Assembly: GCA_035531675.1 (NCBI GenBank) | Contig: DATKSL010000015.1 | Location: forward strand, 1-35,925 | Reading direction: 5' to 3' | Origin: JAJPIG01 sp035531675 | Lineage (GTDB): Bacteria > Desulfobacterota > Binatia > Binatales > Binataceae | DNA length: 35,925 nucleotides | Part shown: one piece after another, positions 15,422-24,500 of the stretch | How positions within the stretch are numbered: position 1 is the stretch's first letter | Layout of the letters: each line of letters starts with the position of its first letter | Position numbers and translations under genes: made by a program | The notes under the pieces: generated by a model | What the model was told of the DNA's origin: nothing | The model's input: only the letters and a program-made list of their open reading frames with translations | Databases searched by the model: none

Positions 15422-17884
15422 CTACGAGACCGCGCGGACCGCCGGCGCTTCGCGCCCGGCGTGTAGCTGCTCGTGGCGGACCAGGAAGCGCGGCCTTAGC
15501 CAGGAGATCAGCGCCGGCAGCAGCAACACGCCAGCGACCAGATTCGCGCTCATCAGCAGGATCAACAGAATACTCATCTGGTTATGGAACAGCAGCGGTG
15601 AGAAAGCCCACGGCAGCATACCGCCCACCATTACCAGGTAGGTGGCGAATACCCAGATGCCGGTGGTGCCGACGCCCAGCACGATCGCTTCGTCGAGCGC
15701 CGTGCCGTTGCGCACTTCGTCGCGAATTCTATAGACCGTGTAGATCCCGTAATTGATACCCAGACCGATACCTAATGAGAGTATAGGCACGATATCTATC
15801 GAGAGACCGATGCCGTGGTAGTGCATATAGATAAATGCAACCACATTCGCGATCGCACAGGTCAGCACGAACAAAATACCTGCCACCAGCGAACGGAACA
15901 TCAGGGCACAGCAGAGCAGGATCACGGCCAGCGTGAGAGCGAGGTTCACCGAGTTGAGATGCGCCAGCACGTCGTCAGTCGCCAGGGTCACCCCGGCGTC
16001 GCCGCCGAGATAGAGTATCTTGACCCGGCTGAGCCCGGGATCGGTGGCGACGCGGGCGCGCATAAAGCCGTCGATGTCGGCGCGCAGCCGCCTGAGGCGA
16101 GCGTAGGTCTGATCGGGCAGCAGCACGCGGATGCACGAACTGGTCATGGCCGGCGAATAGGCGAAGAAGCCGCTGATATCGTCGGAGGTGGCGCTGCTGA
16201 AGAACATCATCCAGATGGTGCCGGTGAGGACCGGGTCGTTGGGCGTGCCAAGGAATTTCGGCGAACCGTAATGCAGCAGCGAGTTCATCGGTCGCGCGGC
16301 CATGGAATCAAAGCCGGTGGTCGCCGCGATGTCGCCGCGCACCATCAGGTAGTCGCCGAGGTCGCGCTCCATCCTGAGAACGTCGGGGCCGATGCTGGAT
16401 TGGCGGCTGGGAAAATTGGGCGTGGCCAACACGATCCAGCCGGTATGGGTCGGGACGAAGCGGCTGATGGTGCCATAATCGCGATTGAGGGTGGAGTCGG
16501 GACGGAAGATCGGGATGCTGTTGCGCTGGTAGCCGATGCGGATACCGCGGGCGCTGACAATTCCCACCACTAACACGATCGCCCCGGCCGCCAGCAGCGC
16601 GCCGCGCGTAGCTCCGGGAACGACCGGAATTCGAATCAGCCGGCCGGTCAGCGAGTCCAGCGCCAGGCGCCGACCGGCCCCGACGCGCCTCAGCAGGCGG
16701 CGTTCCGGACGCAATTGGGGACGCGGCAGCCAGCTCATCACGATGGGCTGGAAGATGAAGACCAGGGCCAGGCTCGAACCGAGCCAGACTGCGCCGCCGA
16801 GACCGACGTGCCGCAGCGCAGGAATATCGCCCAGCGTGACGAAGATGATGCCGGCGATATTGGCCAGCACCGCCAGCAGTCCGGCCGGCAGCATCGCGCC
16901 GGCGGTTTGCGCCAGCGCGGCCCTGGTCTCGGGGGTGCGATCGAGTTCGTCGTAGTAGCGTCCCTGCCATTGAATCCCGTGGCTCAGATCGCGCGCGGTC
17001 AGGATGAACGGGATCACCAGCATCACCGGGTCGAGGTTGAAGCCGGCCAGCCCCATGAAGCCCAGGCCCCAGATCGCCGAGCAGGCGCCGGTCACGATCG
17101 GCACCCACCAGCCGGTGCGGGCGCCGAGGCAGAGGTAGATGATGACCAGGGCGAGCGCGATCGAAAGCGCGAAGATCCACTGGATGCGCGGCAGGTAGTG
17201 ATAGCCCCAGCTCAGCGCCATCACGTCGCCGCTGGCATACAGCCGGGTGTTGGGGTCCTCGGTCTGCGCGCGCATCTGCCGGAGGCTGTCGAAGACCTTG
17301 CGGTAGTCGATGCCGTAGTCGTTGAAGCTGGCGACCACCAGCGCGCCTTTGTTGTCAGGGGTGATAAGGCCGGCCAGTTGCGCGCGATGCGCCATCACCG
17401 TCCGCCGCAGCTCGTCGGCTCCCCGCTGGCTTTTCGGCACGGCCGGATACATGAAGGTCCGCAACACCAGCGCGCCGGGAACCGCGCGCGCGTAAACCAC
17501 GCGATAAGACGCCAGCGAAAAAACTTCGTTGTGGTTAACGCCGGGCAGGCGGTTGATAGCGAAGGTGAGGTTCTGGATCTTCTGCAGCGTGGTCGGATTG
17601 AAAAGGTCGCCCCGTTTGACGCGCAGCATCAGGACCAGGGTCTGGGCCCGGCCATAGCTGTTCTCGAACTTGCGATAGAGCATCACGTTCGGATTCCGGG
17701 CCGGCAGCAGATCGTCGTAACTGGTCGCGAAGCGGACCCGGGCCGCCCAGTAGGCCATGAACAGCGTGATCGCGATGAGCGCCAGGCCGATCGGCTTTCG
17801 ATAGCGCAGCAGCAGATCGCCGAGCTTGCGAGCGCGGCTCGCGGTGCTGGTCGGCTCAATTTTTGGTATCGAGAGCAGCTCCAA
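15422..17884 (-). CDS. MMPL/RND-superfamily exporter (HAE3-like)
   Basis: An 820-residue inner-membrane protein with the duplicated RND plan. There is a transmembrane helix at about 32-48, a large periplasmic loop (50-230), five to six helices (234-253, 260-279, 284-298, 332-352, 363-386, then one at about 428-445), a second loop, and a second helix bundle ending near residue 800. The bundle segments GLGINYGIYTVYRIRDEV and DPVMLVIPFILTARDLSHG carry the acidic residues of the proton path in MMPL proteins. Single-polypeptide MMPL members move lipids, hopanoids or other hydrophobic molecules; the cargo here is unknown. The start is TTG 17884, the only reasonable start before the first helix, so the exact N-terminus is uncertain. 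It is 162 bases downstream of the peptidase gene. Confidence 0.92.
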   Translation of the reverse strand: MELLSIPKIEPTSTASRARKLGDLLLRYRKPIGLALIAITLFMAYWAARVRFATSYDDLLPARNPNVMLYRKFENSYGRAQTLVLMLRVKRGDLFNPTTLQKIQNLTFAINRLPGVNHNEVFSLASYRVVYARAVPGALVLRTFMYPAVPKSQRGADELRRTVMAHRAQLAGLITPDNKGALVVASFNDYGIDYRKVFDSLRQMRAQTEDPNTRLYASGDVMALSWGYHYLPRIQWIFALSIALALVIIYLCLGARTGWWVPIVTGACSAIWGLGFMGLAGFNLDPVMLVIPFILTARDLSHGIQWQGRYYDELDRTPETRAALAQTAGAMLPAGLLAVLANIAGIIFVTLGDIPALRHVGLGGAVWLGSSLALVFIFQPIVMSWLPRPQLRPERRLLRRVGAGRRLALDSLTGRLIRIPVVPGATRGALLAAGAIVLVVGIVSARGIRIGYQRNSIPIFRPDSTLNRDYGTISRFVPTHTGWIVLATPNFPSRQSSIGPDVLRMERDLGDYLMVRGDIAATTGFDSMAARPMNSLLHYGSPKFLGTPNDPVLTGTIWMMFFSSATSDDISGFFAYSPAMTSSCIRVLLPDQTYARLRRLRADIDGFMRARVATDPGLSRVKILYLGGDAGVTLATDDVLAHLNSVNLALTLAVILLCCALMFRSLVAGILFVLTCAIANVVAFIYMHYHGIGLSIDIVPILSLGIGLGINYGIYTVYRIRDEVRNGTALDEAIVLGVGTTGIWVFATYLVMVGGMLPWAFSPLLFHNQMSILLILLMSANLVAGVLLLPALISWLRPRFLVRHEQLHAGREAPAVRAVS

Positions 17885-18046
17885 GGTTGTGCCTCGCGAG
17901 GGTTCCGGACAAATCCCTAACTCGACATATAGAGGAACGCTCGCGCTTTCAAGGAAAACGTTGCGCTTATCGTGCGAAGCGCGAATCCGGCCAGCCGAGC
18001 CGGCACGGCCCGAGGGCTGGCAAAACCGCAGCGACGATGCGGATGG

Positions 18047-18802
18047 TTACTGCGCGCCGGAGTTGGAGAGCTGGTCGCCCTCGGTGGGCGCGACGTAATC
18101 CTCGGGCAGCCGCCAGCGCGCCAGGTCCCAGCCATGCTTGAGGGCTGCGATGCGCTGGCCGCTGTCGCCGTGACGCGCCTGCGGGCTCGACTCGCTGCCG
18201 GTGAATTCGTCACCGGCCAGACCGTAGTAGGGGGTAATCGAATCGAGCGGAATATCAAGCCGCTCGAGCGTGTAGCCGGCGAAGCGATCGGCTTCCAACT
18301 CCTTGGTCTCGCCCGCCACGCCGGCGCGGCCGGGCCCGAAGTCGTCATGCACCTCGTGGCCGATCTCATGCGCCATGATGGCCTCCAGGATCGAGTCGGT
18401 CAGCCGGGTGTTGCCGCTCGGAATCATCAAACCCCGGAACAGCGCGCGCATGAAGGCCGGATTGTAGAAGACGCATCCACCGGGCCGGGCGTGAGGTGAA
18501 CGGAAGGCCAGCGACTGGTAGACACGGATCCGGGTGCCCCACAGTTGGTCGATGTTACTGACGAAGAATTTCATCTGCTGATCGGACCGTTGCGCCCGCT
18601 CGCCACAGGCGAAGAAAGTTGAGCCGGAGGGGAGCGAGGCGTGCCGGGTCGGGACGCCGGCATCGCCCTGGCTGCTGTCGTTGGGGACCTGCTCCCATTC
18701 GTCGTAGGCGTGGGTGATACCGCCGGCGAAGAACAGGCAAACCAGGGCGACCGCGAGGACGCGCAGCAAGCGAGCGCAGTGACTGCGGGGAGCGGACGTC
18801 AT
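18047..18802 (-). CDS. Secreted M48-like zinc metallopeptidase
   Basis: With ATG 18802 the product is 251 residues and begins with a normal signal peptide (MTSAPRSHCARLLRVLAVAL, cleavage near THA-Y). The zinc site is H145-E-I-G-H149, with the third ligand E170 in ELEADRFAGY, the arrangement used by M48-type peptidases and related gluzincins. A His-Gly-Asp-Ser-rich C-terminal part (RHGDSGQRIAAL) also recalls the family's end motif. An in-frame ATG at 18889 adds 29 residues ahead of the signal and is considered less likely. It may act in envelope quality control. It is upstream of the MMPL gene on the same strand and divergent from the GNAT gene. Confidence 0.82.
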   Translation of the reverse strand: MTSAPRSHCARLLRVLAVALVCLFFAGGITHAYDEWEQVPNDSSQGDAGVPTRHASLPSGSTFFACGERAQRSDQQMKFFVSNIDQLWGTRIRVYQSLAFRSPHARPGGCVFYNPAFMRALFRGLMIPSGNTRLTDSILEAIMAHEIGHEVHDDFGPGRAGVAGETKELEADRFAGYTLERLDIPLDSITPYYGLAGDEFTGSESSPQARHGDSGQRIAALKHGWDLARWRLPEDYVAPTEGDQLSNSGAQ

Positions 18803-18952
18803 ATCGTCGGTGCGCGTTGGAACGATCAGCCTCCCCGCATAGAGTGATAAACCTCGACGAGTATACGTCGCGCACACCAAGCGGGCCATCGGCTCCGGTT
18901 GCCCTCCGGCGTTGCCTGCGCGGTAAAACCCGGGCGAAATTACGGTGAAAAG

Positions 18953-19489
18953 ATGCGTAACATGGCGCTAGGCGTCGGATCGGACTCGCCACAGATTCGG
19001 GCCGCTCGCCCTGCCGATTTCCCGGAACTGCTGCGGCTTATCCGGGCGTACTACCGATACGACGGGATCCGCTTTCGAGCCGGGCTCGTGACGGCCGGGC
19101 TCAGGCGGATGTTGCGTGCTCCCGGGGTGGGACGGATTTGGGTCGTGTGGGACGGGGCGCGGGCGATCGGGTACGTCGCCTTCAGTTTCCATTACGACGT
19201 CGAATTCGGCGGACCCGAAGGGGTAATCACCGATCTGTTCCTGCATCGTGGCTATCGTCGCCGGGGACTCGGCGGCCGCCTGTTGGCAACGGTCGACGAT
19301 TATTGCCGCGCGGCGGGGATTCGCAGCATGGAGCTGCAAGTGATCCACGGTAATCGTGAGGCTGAGGCATTTTACCGCCAGCATGGTTTCAGGATGCTGG
19401 CCCGCCAGATCATGGCGCGTGAACTGCCCCGCAAAGTGCGTCGGCCAAAGAAATTGCCGCCTGGAAAGCGGGTAAAACGTCGTCAGTAA
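18953..19489 (+). CDS. GNAT-family N-acetyltransferase
   Basis: A 178-residue acetyltransferase domain. The acetyl-CoA pyrophosphate loop is R102-R-R-G-L-G-G108, preceded by the beta-4 strand VITDLFLHRGY (91-101) and followed by AGIRSMELQVIHGNREAEAFYRQHGF, the typical C-terminal GNAT segment. The tail is very basic (RKVRRPKKLPPGKRVKRRQ, about 19 residues), which may help bind RNA or an acidic partner. ATG 18953 is chosen: GGTGAAAAG precedes it and the family fold begins soon after. A TTG at 18899 would add 18 unsupported residues. The acceptor substrate is unknown. Divergent from the peptidase gene; the next plus-strand element is a strong terminator 147 bases downstream. Confidence 0.88.
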   Translation: MRNMALGVGSDSPQIRAARPADFPELLRLIRAYYRYDGIRFRAGLVTAGLRRMLRAPGVGRIWVVWDGARAIGYVAFSFHYDVEFGGPEGVITDLFLHRGYRRRGLGGRLLATVDDYCRAAGIRSMELQVIHGNREAEAFYRQHGFRMLARQIMARELPRKVRRPKKLPPGKRVKRRQ

Positions 19490-19569
19490 GGCCCTATGAA
19501 CAAGGCCACCTGAGCGACCTGAATATTCTCCGAACGGCCGTCGTCTACGTATTAGACCGCCAAACAGAG

Positions 19570-19685
19570 TGCGGTAACGTACCTCCTCCTCCCTGTAGGC
19601 CGTTGCCATTGTAGTTAGGATGAGCGACGGTCGAAGGCGGGCGTTGGGGAGCCTCCCCCCTCTCCAACTGCCCGCCTTTTTTTTT
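19570..19685 (+). ncRNA. Candidate small RNA or long 3' UTR with anti-Shine-Dalgarno loops
   Basis: Between the GNAT stop and the terminator lies a C-rich run CCTCCTCCTCCC (19582-19593). It sits in the loop of a possible stem of GGTAAC (19573-19578) with GTTGCC (19602-19607). The terminator loop itself is CCTCCCCC (19652-19659). Two unpaired C-rich anti-ribosome-site motifs ending in a perfect terminator resemble known anti-SD small RNAs. No promoter for a separate transcript is clear and the 5' end given is arbitrary. It may simply be the GNAT mRNA tail. Confidence 0.25.
19636..19685 (+). terminator. Strong Rho-independent terminator
   Basis: GGCGGGC (19636-19642) pairs with GCCCGCC (19670-19676). 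The inner arm GTTGGGGAG (19643-19651) pairs with CTCTCCAAC (19660-19668) with one G-T wobble, and a single T is bulged. The 16-pair stem closes an 8-base loop and is followed by nine T residues (19677-19685). The T-run is only on the plus strand, so it ends plus-strand transcription before the lipoprotein gene. Confidence 0.9.
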
Positions 19686-19694
19686 GCGCCTCGC

Positions 19695-19706
19695 CGATCA
19701 TGATCG
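19695..19706. promoter_or_regulatory. Perfect 12-bp palindrome upstream of the propeller lipoprotein promoter
   Basis: CGATCATGATCG is a perfect inverted repeat, 11 bases ahead of the candidate -35 hexamer. It could be an operator. Palindromes of this length are expected by chance in a window this size, so only its position makes it notable. Confidence 0.2.
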
Positions 19707-19717
19707 AGCCGTTCGGC

Positions 19718-19746
19718 TTGACACCGCTGCCCGTACGACATAGCAC
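19718..19746 (+). promoter_or_regulatory. Candidate promoter for the propeller lipoprotein gene (possibly leaderless mRNA)
   Basis: A perfect TTGACA (19718-19723) is followed after 17 bases by TAGCAC (19741-19746), a weak -10. Transcription would start near 19753, two bases before ATG 19755. That would explain why the gene has no ribosome site. Confidence 0.4.
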
Positions 19747-19754
19747 GACAGTCC

Positions 19755-21332
19755 ATGTATCGGCACCATTTTCCGCCAGTTCTCGTACTGATTCTGGGCG
19801 CTACGATGTCTGGCCTCGTGTTGAGTTGCGGCAACGGCGGCACCACCGATAATTGCGCCAAATACGTCGCCGGGGTTTACGAACCAGTGCCATGCTCGAT
19901 CTACGCGCCGCCGCTGGGACCGCATCTGAAATCGATCGAGGTATGCGCCGGGGCGCCGGCCTCGCCGACCGTCAAACCCAGCGCGACGCCGACCGGCGCC
20001 AACCCCAGCCCGACGCCGACTCATACGCCGTGCCCGACGCCGGCGGCCACCACCGCGATGATCCCGAATCCGGTGGACTTGAACGCTACGGGATTGTTCA
20101 AGAACGGTACGCAGACCTTTTACCGCGACATCACCAGCGGCGCCGTATGGTTCGCCGATAACAACAACCTCTCCTATACCCAGAACGGACAGTTCACGAC
20201 CTCGAACAGCGGCTGCACCTGTGTCTATGCGAGCTCGGGCGGGAAAGTGAGCAATCCGATGGGAGTTGCGATCGCGCCCAATGGCGGCTCACTGCCGATA
20301 TGCTCGCCATGCCCGGCCGCCGCGACCCCGGCGGCCACGCCCGCAGCAGCCTTGGATAGCTCGCCGGGCTCGCCGGCCAGAACCGGCAAGGTGATGTGGC
20401 GCTTCGATGCTCACGCCGCGGTCCAGGGTCAGATCGTCGCCGCCTCCTCCGGTGGCGCGGTCTATTTCATAACCGCCGACCGGCGGCTGCACGCGATCAA
20501 CTCGGCGGGCCGTGAGATTTTCGTCCGCTCGGCGGCCGGCACCTCGCCGGCGGTTGGCGCGGATGGAACAATCTATGCCGAAGGTGCGCGGGGCGGCCTG
20601 ATGGCGCTCGATGCGGGCGGGAAACTTCGCTGGTTCGCCGAGCTTGGCGGCGGTGCCGGTCCGCTGGCGGTGGGACCGGATAACACGGTCTACGATGCCA
20701 CCGATTCCGAGCTGGTGGCGGTCGCTGCGAACGGCGCGACGAAGTGGCAAATCTCGATGCCGGGGGTGCGTCAGGTGGCGCTCTCACCCGACGGCATGCT
20801 GATCGCGGTGACCGATGGTGGACTCACCACGTTGTCCAGCGACGGCGTTATCCAGTGGACTTTCGCGCCGCCCGCGGGCATCGCTGGCGCTGTTGCCATC
20901 GAGGGGAGTGCTCTTTACGTCGCATCGCCGGACAACAGCCTGTACGCACTCGATCTTGCCGCGGGCAACGAGCTGTGGCATCGCGCGGCAGCCGGTGGCG
21001 GCAAAACCGGTGTCACGGTGGACGGAACCGGCAAGCTTTACGTCGGCGGCGATGCGGCGCTGGCGGCCTTCGACGTCGCCGGGGCGCGCGACTGGTCGTC
21101 GAGCGGGTTCACGCCGGAGTCGGTCGCGCCGGCGGTCTCATCGAGCGGGACGGCATTTGTCGCCGCGCAGGGCGGTCATCTGGCGGCGATTGGGCCGGCC
21201 GGCCAGCTACTATGGGTCGCGGGAAATTTTGGTCACGTCAGGTCGATGACGTTTTCATCAGCAGACACGCTGTATGTCCTCTCTAGCGATGGTACCTGCT
21301 GGAGTCTTAAGGAGATTATAGCTAATAATTGA
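19755..21332 (+). CDS. Secreted lipoprotein with Pro/Thr linker and PQQ-like beta-propeller
   Basis: A 525-residue product with a lipoprotein signal: hydrophobic 8-23 and lipobox V22-L-S-C25, so the mature protein should be lipid-anchored at C25. A Thr/Pro-rich linker follows (about 70-100, TPTGANPSPTPTHTPCP). From about residue 205 there are repeated blades of the PQQ-like/outer-membrane assembly BamB-like type, with repeats such as GAVYFITADRRLHAINSAG, GTIYAEGARGGLMALDAGG and GSALYVASPDNSLYALDLAAG. It resembles the cofactor-free propellers used as binding scaffolds, though quinoprotein function cannot be excluded from sequence. ATG 19755 has no ribosome site. It precedes another large secreted propeller gene on the same strand, separated by an AT-rich promoter region. 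Confidence 0.85.
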   Translation: MYRHHFPPVLVLILGATMSGLVLSCGNGGTTDNCAKYVAGVYEPVPCSIYAPPLGPHLKSIEVCAGAPASPTVKPSATPTGANPSPTPTHTPCPTPAATTAMIPNPVDLNATGLFKNGTQTFYRDITSGAVWFADNNNLSYTQNGQFTTSNSGCTCVYASSGGKVSNPMGVAIAPNGGSLPICSPCPAAATPAATPAAALDSSPGSPARTGKVMWRFDAHAAVQGQIVAASSGGAVYFITADRRLHAINSAGREIFVRSAAGTSPAVGADGTIYAEGARGGLMALDAGGKLRWFAELGGGAGPLAVGPDNTVYDATDSELVAVAANGATKWQISMPGVRQVALSPDGMLIAVTDGGLTTLSSDGVIQWTFAPPAGIAGAVAIEGSALYVASPDNSLYALDLAAGNELWHRAAAGGGKTGVTVDGTGKLYVGGDAALAAFDVAGARDWSSSGFTPESVAPAVSSSGTAFVAAQGGHLAAIGPAGQLLWVAGNFGHVRSMTFSSADTLYVLSSDGTCWSLKEIIANN

Positions 21333-21333
21333 T

Positions 21334-21362
21334 TTGAGATGGAATTGTAAAGTTTTTATAAT
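21334..21362 (+). promoter_or_regulatory. Near-consensus sigma70 promoter in an AT-rich island
   Basis: TTGAGA (21334-21339) and a perfect TATAAT (21357-21362) are separated by exactly 17 bases. They lie in an island (about 21333-21420) that is almost wholly A/T inside GC-rich DNA. Transcription would begin near 21369, about 184 bases before ATG 21553. The -35 hexamer is the same as in the peroxidase-operon promoter at 3377-3405. Confidence 0.6.
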
Positions 21363-21552
21363 CTATATTTAATATAATAAAGAGTTAAAAAAGATAATTA
21401 AAAAGCAATAGACTATTATAGCGACGCACCTCCCCTTACAATCGTAAGTGCCGGTGGGTTGCCGTAATTGAGGGTCGGCAGGGTATGGCGTTATCAGGCG
21501 AGCGGCCTGAATGCGCTGACTGTGCGACCCGGCGCGGCTTCCCCGGCGATGC
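21363..21552 (+). other. Long 5' leader with AT-rich start and hairpins
   Basis: The first 60 bases are nearly all A/T. The rest is GC-rich and can form CTTAC-AATC-GTAAG (21435-21448) and a TGCCG/CGGCA pairing (21449-21453 with 21476-21480). No known riboswitch consensus was recognised. It may be a structured leader or only the gap between genes. No ribosome site is visible before ATG 21553. Confidence 0.35.
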
Positions 21553-24500
21553 ATGTCGGGGAAGGTCCGTCAGATCGCGACGGCGCTTGCGATTGCGCTG
21601 GCCGTTGGATGTTTGGTCTCACTGGTTGGGGCTGGCACCACGCACAGCTCGGCCAGCCGCGCGTTATCTTCCCCCGTACGTCCGCCTTCCGATCCCGCCT
21701 TGCATCTGGAGCAGGCAGATTACGAATTCATCAGGCACGGCCTTTATCTGGGACTGCCGCGATCGGGCTATTTGAACGCAGTGCGCGCGACGCGAAGACT
21801 GCGCGCCGGCGCGCAGCTCGCGGCCGTGACGATGGCAGCGGCGTCCAACAACGCGGTGTCATTGCTGTGGACTCCGATCGGACCGCAGCCGATGGTGGGT
21901 GAAATCGAGAATCAGTTCGGCGGCACGACGCCGCTCGACAACGCGACCGGACGTGTCACCGCGATCGCCGTCGATCCGCGCACCGCGGATATTTTCGTCG
22001 GCGGCGCGGGCGGCGGGGTATGGCGCAGCAGCGATGGCGGCGTGAGCTTCGTGCCGGTCTTCGATTCGCAGCCGACCCAGATAATCGGCGCGATCGCGAT
22101 CGATTCGACCACTACGCCGAACAGCACCATCTATGTCGGCAGCGGCGAGGGCAACGAGGCAATCGACTCTTACTACGGCCTGGGAGTTTTCAAGTCGAGC
22201 GACCTCGGCGCGAGCTGGACGCAACTCGGCGGCACGACGTTCAATGGGATGGGAATCGCGGCGCTGGCGATCGACCCGTCGCATTCGCCGCCGCATCTGT
22301 TCATCGCCCTGACTGACAGCCTCAGCGCCGGCCGCGCCGATCCTCAAATGCTCGAAGGCAACCCCGGCCGGCAGGGACTCTGGTACTCGCCCGACGGCGG
22401 CGCCAGCTGGTCGCACGTGGGCGCGTTCTTCTGCTCCAACTGTCCGGCCAATGACGTGGTGGTCGATCCCAACAATCCCAACAGCGTGTGGGCGGCGATC
22501 GAGTGGGACGATGTCTATCACTCCCTCGACGGCGGCCTCACCTGGACCCGGGCCTGCTTCACCAACGACAGCCCGTGCAGCGTGCCGGCCGGCTACGGGC
22601 AGATCGGCCGCGACAGTATCGCGCTCGCCGCCGCCGACCCCGGCACGGTTTACGTGATGGTTGGGAATGTGGACGGGGCCGCATACGCGGGCTTCGTCAA
22701 ATCCACCAACAACGGCGCTTCATGGAGCAACGGGGTGGTGCCGAGCGTCACCATCAACGGTGTCACGCTTGACGGATCGGCCGCCGCCAACACCTCGCAG
22801 TCGTACTACGATCAGGCGCTGGCGGTCGATCCGACCGACTCCAGCGGCAGTCATGTGCTGTTCGGCGGTATCGGTATCTACCAGAGTTTCAACTCCGGAC
22901 AGACTTGGTCGTTCCTGGCGACGGGTGGCACCACTCACGCCGATCAACATGCCATCGTGCCGCTGGTACAGGGCGGTGCGATGAGCGGATTTCTGCTCGG
23001 CAACGACGGCGGCGTCTATCGCTACGACAGCGTGGCGAACAGCTTCACCGGCCTCAACGCCACCCTCAGCCTCGGCCAGTTGCAGGCCATCGGACCCCAT
23101 CCGACGTTACCGTCGACGGCGCTTGGCGGCTTCCAGGACAACGGCACGCAGCTCTTCACCGGTACGCCCGGATGGCAGGTCGTGGACGGTACTGACGGCG
23201 GCTTCACGCTGTTCGATCCCAGTGATCCAACTTACGCCTACCATACCTACGCCAGTCCCAACGCCTTGCCGGCGATCGCGGCCTCGACCGACGGCGGCGC
23301 GAGCTGGCAGTGGCTCGGCCCGACCAATGCGCTCACCGCTATCCTGGGATTTGATTTCGTCAACTTCTACCCGCCGCTGGCGGTCGATCCCGCCGTGCCG
23401 CATCGAGTGCTGTTCGGCGGCGCGTTGTCGATTTACGTCTCGACCGACGGCATGTTCAGCTGGCAGTTGCAGGGCACGGTCAATGCGACTGAGCCGTTGC
23501 AGGACCTCGAGTTTGCGCCCTCCGACGACACCCGGGCGTGGGCCCTGTCGTTGTCGAGTATCGGGATCGGCTTTCAGATTTTTAACACCGTGCAGGCCAA
23601 CTGCCCGGATCGGCCCGGCTGCCCGAATCCGGGGAATCCCGCGCTGTGGAACGAAGTGACCGCCAACCTGGTGAAACTGTTTCCGCCCGGGTTTACCACC
23701 GCGCAGAGCCAGGCGACCGGAATCACGCCCGATCCGCGCAATCCGTCGATCGCCTACCTGAGCCTGTCCGGGTTTACCGCCGTAACCCATCTCGGCCATA
23801 TCTACCGCACCGCTGACTTCGGGCAGAGCTGGAGCGAGGATGACGGCGCGGGCGGCGCGGCGCCGCTGCCCGACGTGCCGACCTTGCGAATCCTGGTCGA
23901 CCGCGACGATCGGACCGGCAATACCTTGCTGGCCGCCACCGATATCGGGATTTTTCGCAGCACCGATGACGGTGCGAATTGGGCACCATTCAACCTGGGC
24001 GCCATCCCCGCGGTGCCGGTGTTCGATATCGAGCAGGGGCTGACGGGCACGATTTTCGCCGCCACCCACGGCCGCGGCGCTTATCTTCTGAGCGGGCCGA
24101 CGCCGATTCCGACCGACTCTCCGACCCCGATCCCATCGCCAACCGCCACCCCGACCGCGACTGCCACCTCGACCGCAACCATTACGCCGACGCCGACGGT
24201 CACTGCCACGAAAACTGCGACACCCACGGTCACCGCCACCAAGACCGCCACGCCGACCGCAACCATTACGCCGACGCCGACGGCTACTGCCACGAAGACC
24301 GCGACACCCACGGCCACTGCCACCGCAACTGCCACCTCGACCGCAACCATTACGCCGACGCCGACGGTCACTGCCACGAAAACTGCGACACCCACGGCCA
24401 CTGCCACCAAGACCGCAACGCCGACCGCGACCATCACCGCCACACCGACGACCACCGCCACGCCGACTGCGACCGTGACTCCGGTAGCAACCGCGCTTTC

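Noticed and set aside
18968..19861. 297-codon minus-strand frame over the GNAT gene and intergenic region
   Set aside because: It is antisense to the GNAT motifs, crosses the terminator and has no recognisable domain.
21420..21500. Possible cyclic-di-GMP (GEMM) riboswitch in the leader of the giant protein
   Set aside because: A GCCGG...GGTTGCCG-like stretch recalls its 3' part, but the conserved GGCAAACC and GCAAAGCC segments are absent.
24160..24483. Regular repeats that could suggest a CRISPR array
   Set aside because: There are no unique spacers. The units are contiguous, in frame, and encode a Thr-rich linker.
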